Positions 59,747 through 64,000 of a stretch of 64,000 nt of DNA are shown here, in pieces. Positions within the stretch are counted from its first letter, which is position 1. The number at the start of each line of letters is the position of its first letter. The stretch lies in assembly GCF_949769225.1 (NCBI RefSeq), contig NZ_CATKPB010000005.1; one strand, given 5' to 3'. The notes beneath the pieces were generated by a model. That model did no database searches, had not been told where the DNA came from, and was given only the letters and a program-made list of their open reading frames with translations. Made by a program: the position numbers and the translations under genes. This stretch comes from Peptoniphilus_A genitalis. Its GTDB lineage: Bacteria > Bacillota > Clostridia > Tissierellales > Peptoniphilaceae.

Positions 59747-60619
59747 TTATTTACTTATCTTTACACTTCTTGTTGAAGCATCCCAATCTACTTTAGCTCC
59801 TAAGATTTCTGAAATTGCTCTTAGGGGAACAAAAGTCCTTGCATCCTTGATCACTGCTGGTGAGTCAATTGCAATTTTCTTTCCATTAGCCTCAATTTCT
59901 TTTTCTCCAATAACAAGGCTAGCCTTGTTATCTCCAATGAGAACAGTTTTTGTATCAGCCTTCCAATCAACTTTTTCGCCAAGAGCCTCAGAGATAAACC
60001 TTAGGGGAACCATTGTCCTTCCATTTTCAATGTATGCTGGAGTCTCAGGTTTGATTTCCTTGTCTGATACGAAAATTTTAATCTCAGACTTAGCTGAAGA
60101 TTTTTCAGCCTTTACATCCTTCTTGCTTACGAGTTTAGAATCCTTAGCTTCGATGGCCTTAGCATTAGCCCAGTCAAACTTTAGGTAAGCCTTTTGTTCG
60201 CCAGAACCCTTTCCACCACCAGCAATAGCATCCATGGCATCAACCCAAACTGCAACAAGAATTTGGTCTTCCTTTGGATTTGTTCTTACAAACTCGTGCA
60301 TTTTTTTATATTCACCATCAATTGAACTTTGCTTAGTTTCTACCCTCTTGGAATCCTTATCTCCTTCATATATGAAGAAATTAGTGAGCTCTCCTTCCAT
60401 ATTCATAAACTCAATATTTTTTAAATAAATCTTATAAATAACTTTGCCATCTTTTTCTTCAACATCAGCAAAGGGTTTTAAAGAAGAATTTCCCATAGAT
60501 TCTTTTCCAGGCTCACCAAACTTTTCAAGCTTAACAGGTACTTCGTACTTACCAGCAGCAAAAATTATATTTGGCATTAAAAGCATTGCCAATAAAAGTG
60601 ATAAAAATATTTTTTTCAT
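59747..60619 (-). CDS. Secreted protein with NEAT-like and copper-amine-oxidase-N domains
   Basis: About 290 residues from the ATG at 60619 (AGAGGTG five bases upstream). A signal peptide (MKKIFLSLLLAMLLMPNIIF) leads to a NEAT-like beta domain at about 24-160 (YEVPVKLEKFGEPGKESMGN, MEGELTNFFIYEG, VAVWVDAMDAIAGGG, AYLKFDW). Two copper-amine-oxidase N-like repeats follow (about 188-290: GRTMVPLRFISEALGEKVDW and ARTFVPLRAISEILGAKVDW). NEAT domains bind heme, but the usual SxxxxY and YxxxY tyrosines are not seen here. A hairpin lies in its leader, just after the neighbouring SLH gene. Confidence 0.8.
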   Translation of the reverse strand: MKKIFLSLLLAMLLMPNIIFAAGKYEVPVKLEKFGEPGKESMGNSSLKPFADVEEKDGKVIYKIYLKNIEFMNMEGELTNFFIYEGDKDSKRVETKQSSIDGEYKKMHEFVRTNPKEDQILVAVWVDAMDAIAGGGKGSGEQKAYLKFDWANAKAIEAKDSKLVSKKDVKAEKSSAKSEIKIFVSDKEIKPETPAYIENGRTMVPLRFISEALGEKVDWKADTKTVLIGDNKASLVIGEKEIEANGKKIAIDSPAVIKDARTFVPLRAISEILGAKVDWDASTRSVKISK

Positions 60620-60640
60620 ATAACACCTCTTCATTATCAT

Positions 60641-60669
60641 AGAGGGAAGCCCTAAAGGACCCTCCCTCT
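60641..60669 (-). promoter_or_regulatory. Hairpin in the leader of the NEAT-like/CuAO gene
   Basis: AGAGGGA and TCCCTCT enclose an inner CCT / AGG pairing, between the stop at 60686 and the start at 60619. There is no T run, so it is more likely a stability or processing element than a terminator. Confidence 0.45.
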
Positions 60670-60685
60670 AATATATTAAATAAAC

Positions 60686-62725
60686 TTAATTGTGATCAAT
60701 ATTGTAAAGAACTTGTGCAACTTGTGCCCTAGTAAATGGTGACTTAGGAGCAAAGTTATCATCACCCATACCACTTACAAGTCCAAGTCTTGCCATTTCC
60801 TTTACAGAATCCTTAGCCCATCCTTGAATCTTTGCATCATCCTTGAAGGCATTTGTCTTGCCCTTTGCATTGAGATTCTTGCCTGATAGCTTTAAGAACT
60901 TAGTCATCATTACAGCCATCTCTTCTCTTGTTAGTTCTTTATCAGGAGCAAAGTTTCCTTGACCTACACCTGAAACTATTCCAACCTTATTTGCCCAAGC
61001 AATATAAGGACTGTAGTACATTCCTGATTTCACATCTTTGAAGTTTTGATCCTTGTAGTCATTTACATTGACATTTAACATTCTTCCAAGAACACTTACA
61101 AATTGTCCCCTTGTTATAGCCTTGTTTGGTCCAAACTCAGTCTTGCTTAGGCCTGCAAAGTATCCCTTGCTCACAACATAATCAATAGCAGTTTTAGCCC
61201 AGTGGCCACTTGTGTCTGTAAAGTTGTTTGTATTATTATTTTGAACAGCTTGTTGATTTTGATTTTGTTGCTTTTGTTGATTTTGTTGATTTTGGTTTTG
61301 TTGGTTTTGGTTGTTGTTTCCGCCAACTCTTCCTACTTCTTTCGCACCATTCCAGTTAAAGGAAAGAATTGCATTTTGCTCTCCACCACCTGGACCTTTG
61401 CCAGCTATTTCATCCATAGCATCAACCCATATTGCTACATTGACTCTATCGTATTTACCCTTCATAACCCATGACCATGTATTTCCAGAAGATTGATTAG
61501 CTCTTGTTTTTCCACCATCAAGAACAAACAAGTTCGTTAAATTTCCAACCAAAGGCTTACCAGCAAAATTCTTTTGCATCTGTCCAAATTGAACACTATA
61601 TCTAAATTCTCCATTCCTTTCTTCAACTCTTGCTGTATGATTAATAGCTGAGTTAGCCATAGAGTAACCACCTTGATGAGCATGAAGAACTTCTACAGGC
61701 ACTTCATATTGAATTGTAACTGGACCATTATTATTGTTACTATTACTACTTCCCCAAGAGTTGTTATTACTTCCCCAGGAGTTGTTATTACTTCCCCATG
61801 AGTTGTTATTATTTCCCCATGAGCTGTTATTATTTCCCCATGAGTTGTTATTGTTATTATTCCAATTTCCACTATTAGAGTCCTTAGTAAGACCATTTGC
61901 AGTAGATTTTAAATTACTAATAGCAGAATTAATTTCACTATCAGTAACATTATTCCTAGACAATAAAGCCATAGCAGAATTATAAGCAATAACATACTTC
62001 ATATTACTATCATAAGTATATTGAGGTCCACCTAAATTAGAATAATTTCTTAAAGCTTCAATTAACTTATCCTTATTACCTAAATTAGGAGTAGGAGGAG
62101 CTGGAGGAGCTGGAGGAGTTGGCGGATTAGGAAGCTCTCCACCAGGAGTAACATCAGTCTTATTTGCCTTGTCAAAGACAAGTCTTGCATTTTGCGCTCC
62201 CGATCCTGGGCCGCCCATAAATCCATCCATTACATCTACCCAAACTCTGCACCAAAGGAAGTCTGATGCTTCAAATACATTTTTATCTATTGTAAAGCTG
62301 AATACTTGGTTGAACTCTTTATTTTGTCCGTCCATGCCCGTATCTGTAAAGGTCTTTTCTACTTTAGTTTCTATCGGTTTTCCACCATCTTTAGGAGAAA
62401 TGTTATTTTCATAATAGAATAGATTTGTTAGATGACCTTTCATTCCATTTAAATCTAATCCTTTAAATGTTAATTCTACTTTTACCTTGTCTCCACTATA
62501 AATTACTTTTGCTGTAGAGACCAAGGCTTTATTTCCCATAGATTCTCTATCTTGACCCTCCTGCATTAGCTTTACAGGAATATTATAGATTTTTTCTTTT
62601 TCAACATTGGTTTCAATGATGTTTTTATTTTCTATTTCCCTATCTTGACCACTTGCCCATGTATTCATAGGCAAAATGAGAAGGGATAAGCTAAGTCCTA
62701 ATATTATCTTCGTTTTATTCTTCAT
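60686..62725 (-). CDS. Cell-wall SLH protein with two NEAT-like domains
   Basis: The 679-residue protein has a signal peptide (MKNKTKIILGLSLSLLILPM) and a first NEAT-like domain (about 47-195: DRESMGNKALVSTAKV, GHLTNLFYYENN, CRVWVDVMDGFMGGPGSG). A Pro-rich linker and a helical segment (about 215-285) come next, then an Asn/Trp/Gly repeat (about 290-345). A second NEAT-like domain (about 348-480: GGYSMANSAINHTARV, VNVAIWVDAMDEIAGKG), a Gln/Asn-rich spacer and three SLH domains (about 510-679, GPNKAITRGQFVSVLGRML) complete it. It is probably a wall-bound heme or ligand receptor; the canonical heme tyrosines are not evident. AGGAGAG precedes the ATG. Confidence 0.85.
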   Translation of the reverse strand: MKNKTKIILGLSLSLLILPMNTWASGQDREIENKNIIETNVEKEKIYNIPVKLMQEGQDRESMGNKALVSTAKVIYSGDKVKVELTFKGLDLNGMKGHLTNLFYYENNISPKDGGKPIETKVEKTFTDTGMDGQNKEFNQVFSFTIDKNVFEASDFLWCRVWVDVMDGFMGGPGSGAQNARLVFDKANKTDVTPGGELPNPPTPPAPPAPPTPNLGNKDKLIEALRNYSNLGGPQYTYDSNMKYVIAYNSAMALLSRNNVTDSEINSAISNLKSTANGLTKDSNSGNWNNNNNNSWGNNNSSWGNNNNSWGSNNNSWGSNNNSWGSSNSNNNNGPVTIQYEVPVEVLHAHQGGYSMANSAINHTARVEERNGEFRYSVQFGQMQKNFAGKPLVGNLTNLFVLDGGKTRANQSSGNTWSWVMKGKYDRVNVAIWVDAMDEIAGKGPGGGEQNAILSFNWNGAKEVGRVGGNNNQNQQNQNQQNQQKQQNQNQQAVQNNNTNNFTDTSGHWAKTAIDYVVSKGYFAGLSKTEFGPNKAITRGQFVSVLGRMLNVNVNDYKDQNFKDVKSGMYYSPYIAWANKVGIVSGVGQGNFAPDKELTREEMAVMMTKFLKLSGKNLNAKGKTNAFKDDAKIQGWAKDSVKEMARLGLVSGMGDDNFAPKSPFTRAQVAQVLYNIDHN
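61746..61856 (-). repeat. 21-base minisatellite coding NNNSWGS repeats
   Basis: TTCCCCA begins at 61750, 61771, 61792, 61813 and 61834, five units of exactly 21 bases (seven codons, NNN(S/N)(S)WG). It forms a flexible linker between the helical segment and the second NEAT-like domain. Copy-number change would stay in frame. Confidence 0.92.
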
Positions 62726-62742
62726 TTATCTCTCCTAACATC

Positions 62743-62788
62743 AATCATAGCTAGTCCTAAAATAAGTAATTCTAGGACTACTATGATT
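62743..62788 (-). promoter_or_regulatory. Long inverted repeat upstream of the double NEAT-like SLH gene
   Basis: AATCATAG-c-TAGTCCTA and TAGGACTA-CTATGATT pair as a 16-base-pair stem with one bulged base and a loop of about 13 bases. It ends about 18 bases before the start at 62725 and has no T run. It may be an operator or a structured leader. Confidence 0.6.
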
Positions 62789-62842
62789 AAATTATCCCAG
62801 TCTAAATTTTTATTTTTTAATGTTTAATTTAATGGCCAATTT

Positions 62843-64000
62843 TTATTTATTATCCATATTGTATAAAATTTGTGCAACTTGACCGCGAGTGAAGCTTGAC
62901 TTAGGCGAAAAACTTCCATCTTCCATTCCATTTATTAAGCCAAGTCTTGTCATCTTCTTTACAGACTCCTGAGCCCAAGATTGAATTTTACCTTCATCTT
63001 TAAATTTCTTTGTATTTTCTACTTCACCTAAGTTCTTTCCAGAAACATTTAAGAATTTTTCCATCATCACAGCCATTTCTTCTCTTGTTATTTCCTTATT
63101 TGGATCAAAGTTTCCATTTCCTCTTCCCTTAGTAATTCCTACAGATTCTGCCCAAGAAACATAAGCTGCATAATATTGTGATGAGTCTACATCCTTAAAC
63201 TTATTACTTTTAAAATCATCCACATTGATATTTAATATTCTTCCAAGAACTGTAACAAATTGACCCCTTGTTATCGCCTTGTTTGGACCAAATTCTTTTT
63301 CGCTTATACCTGAAAAATATCCCTTGTTAACTACATAGTCTATGGCTTTATTTGCCCAGTGACCTTTTGTATCTTCAAAGTTATTTGGAATCGTATTGCT
63401 TTGAGATTCCTTACCTTCAGGAGCTTTTACTTCTGCTTTTTTCACTTCTTCTTTTCTTACTAAATCCTTTGTAGCCTTTGGACTTCCTACATATACTTTT
63501 CCCTCATTTGTTCTTGAAGAGCTTGAATTTCTTCTATGAGATGAGAAATTTGGGAAGTACGCTTCTGGTTTACTATTTGTTTCCTTTTCAGGACTCACTT
63601 CTGGTTTAATGTCAGGCTTCTTTCCTGGGTCAACTTCTGGTTTTTCTTGTGGACTTGGTTCAGGTTGTGGTTGTGGTTCAACTTTATCTGCACTATCTTT
63701 AAATGCTTTTACTGCTGCTTTTAATGTTCTAACTGCTTCGTCTAGTTGAGTTTGTTTTGTTGAACTATTTAAAGCATCTTCAGCAGATGTTATTGCAGCC
63801 TTAAGTGTATTAAATGCTTCATCTGTCTTCTTGCCTTGTTCATCCTTCTTAGCTGCTGCAATTTCTTTTGTTAACTCTTCTTTTTGTAGTGGTGCTTGTG
63901 GTTCAACTTTATCTGCACTCTCTTTAAAGGTTACTACTGCTGCTTTTAATGTTTTAACGGCTTCGTCTAGTTGAGTTTGTTTTGTTGAACTATTTAAAGC
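62843..64000 (-). CDS. SLH surface protein with helical repeats, 5' part outside window
   Basis: The frame is open from the window edge at 64000 to the stop at 62843 (386 codons); a GTG at 63598 is internal, not the start. The visible N-terminal part holds helical repeats of about 75 residues (TQLDEAVKTLKAAVVTFKES, ADKVEPQ), of the FIVAR-like kind found in Gram-positive adhesins. A Pro/Glu/Lys linker follows (EPQPQPEPSPQEKPEVDPG), then three C-terminal SLH domains (NKAITRGQFVTVLGRILNIN, NKEITREEMAVMMEKFL, SSFTRGQVAQILYNMD). The SLH block is very close to that of the neighbouring gene, suggesting duplication. Confidence 0.88.
   Translation of the reverse strand, partial: ALNSSTKQTQLDEAVKTLKAAVVTFKESADKVEPQAPLQKEELTKEIAAAKKDEQGKKTDEAFNTLKAAITSAEDALNSSTKQTQLDEAVRTLKAAVKAFKDSADKVEPQPQPEPSPQEKPEVDPGKKPDIKPEVSPEKETNSKPEAYFPNFSSHRRNSSSSRTNEGKVYVGSPKATKDLVRKEEVKKAEVKAPEGKESQSNTIPNNFEDTKGHWANKAIDYVVNKGYFSGISEKEFGPNKAITRGQFVTVLGRILNINVDDFKSNKFKDVDSSQYYAAYVSWAESVGITKGRGNGNFDPNKEITREEMAVMMEKFLNVSGKNLGEVENTKKFKDEGKIQSWAQESVKKMTRLGLINGMEDGSFSPKSSFTRGQVAQILYNMDNK
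63676..64000 (-). repeat. 225-base tandem repeat in the SLH adhesin gene
   Basis: The sequence starting GTTCAACTTTATCTGCACT at 63676 recurs at 63901, a period of 225 bases (75 codons), with few differences over the 100 bases visible in the second unit. The array continues beyond the window. Confidence 0.85.

Overview
The window looks like chromosomal core sequence from a low-GC, strictly anaerobic Gram-positive bacterium of the Peptoniphilus/Anaerococcus/Finegoldia kind (class Tissierellia). The genus is an inference. The evidence is the AT-rich composition with frequent TTG/GTG starts behind strong Shine-Dalgarno sites, a HrcA/CIRCE heat-shock operon, a glmS ribozyme, S-layer-homology (SLH) surface proteins, and acetate kinase plus a butyryl-CoA:acetate-type CoA-transferase (acetate and butyrate fermentation). 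No rRNA, tRNA, CRISPR array, transposase, prophage or replication origin was found.

Positions 1-20498 are almost all on the minus strand. They hold glyS(partial)-glyQ-recO-era-cdd-(diacylglycerol kinase/PAP2 fusion)-ybeY-phoH; the NfeD-floA membrane-microdomain pair with a Lys/Glu-rich partner; a HAD hydrolase; rpsU-yqeY; a patatin phospholipase with a TVP38 membrane protein; and the heat-shock region hrcA-grpE-dnaK, then dnaJ, then prmA-rsmE-mtaB-DUF1284-HIT. Terminators and a fresh promoter split this last region into three units. Plus-strand lepB-lepA-hemW follows, then minus-strand rpsT, holA and comEC. At 28439 lies an unusual plus-strand gene that I read as a catalytically dead relative of alanyl-tRNA editing proteins (AlaX), with a 53-residue tandem repeat in its linker. 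Next to it is a decayed SLH/NlpC-P60 surface hydrolase gene.

Positions 32103-42299 hold small unknown genes, a 33-residue membrane peptide gene, a radical SAM gene, a DUF1292 gene with a His/Cys-rich extension, pepD, a divergent RelA/SpoT-like synthetase, a parvulin foldase, an acyl-ACP thioesterase, and then the glmS ribozyme with glmS and a CorC/HlyC-type membrane protein. Positions 42358-49600 carry an SLH protein, a hemerythrin operon with a Crp/Fnr-type box placed exactly at -41.5, two tandem 40-residue membrane-peptide genes, yceD-rpmF behind a perfect consensus promoter, ackA, and tmcAL. A second, diverged copy of the tmcAL 3' end lies beyond an inserted gene that carries a nonsense codon.

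Positions 49605-64000 are dominated by surface and envelope genes: a Rib-like/copper-amine-oxidase-domain adhesin, a NEAT-like/copper-amine-oxidase-domain protein, a double NEAT-like SLH protein and a helical-repeat SLH protein that runs off the window. Among them sit the CoA-transferase, an AddA-like helicase-nuclease and an ArsR regulator. The candidates most worth following up are the pseudo-AlaX protein, the tandem membrane peptides beside the Crp/Fnr-boxed hemerythrin operon, and the tmcAL 3' duplication.
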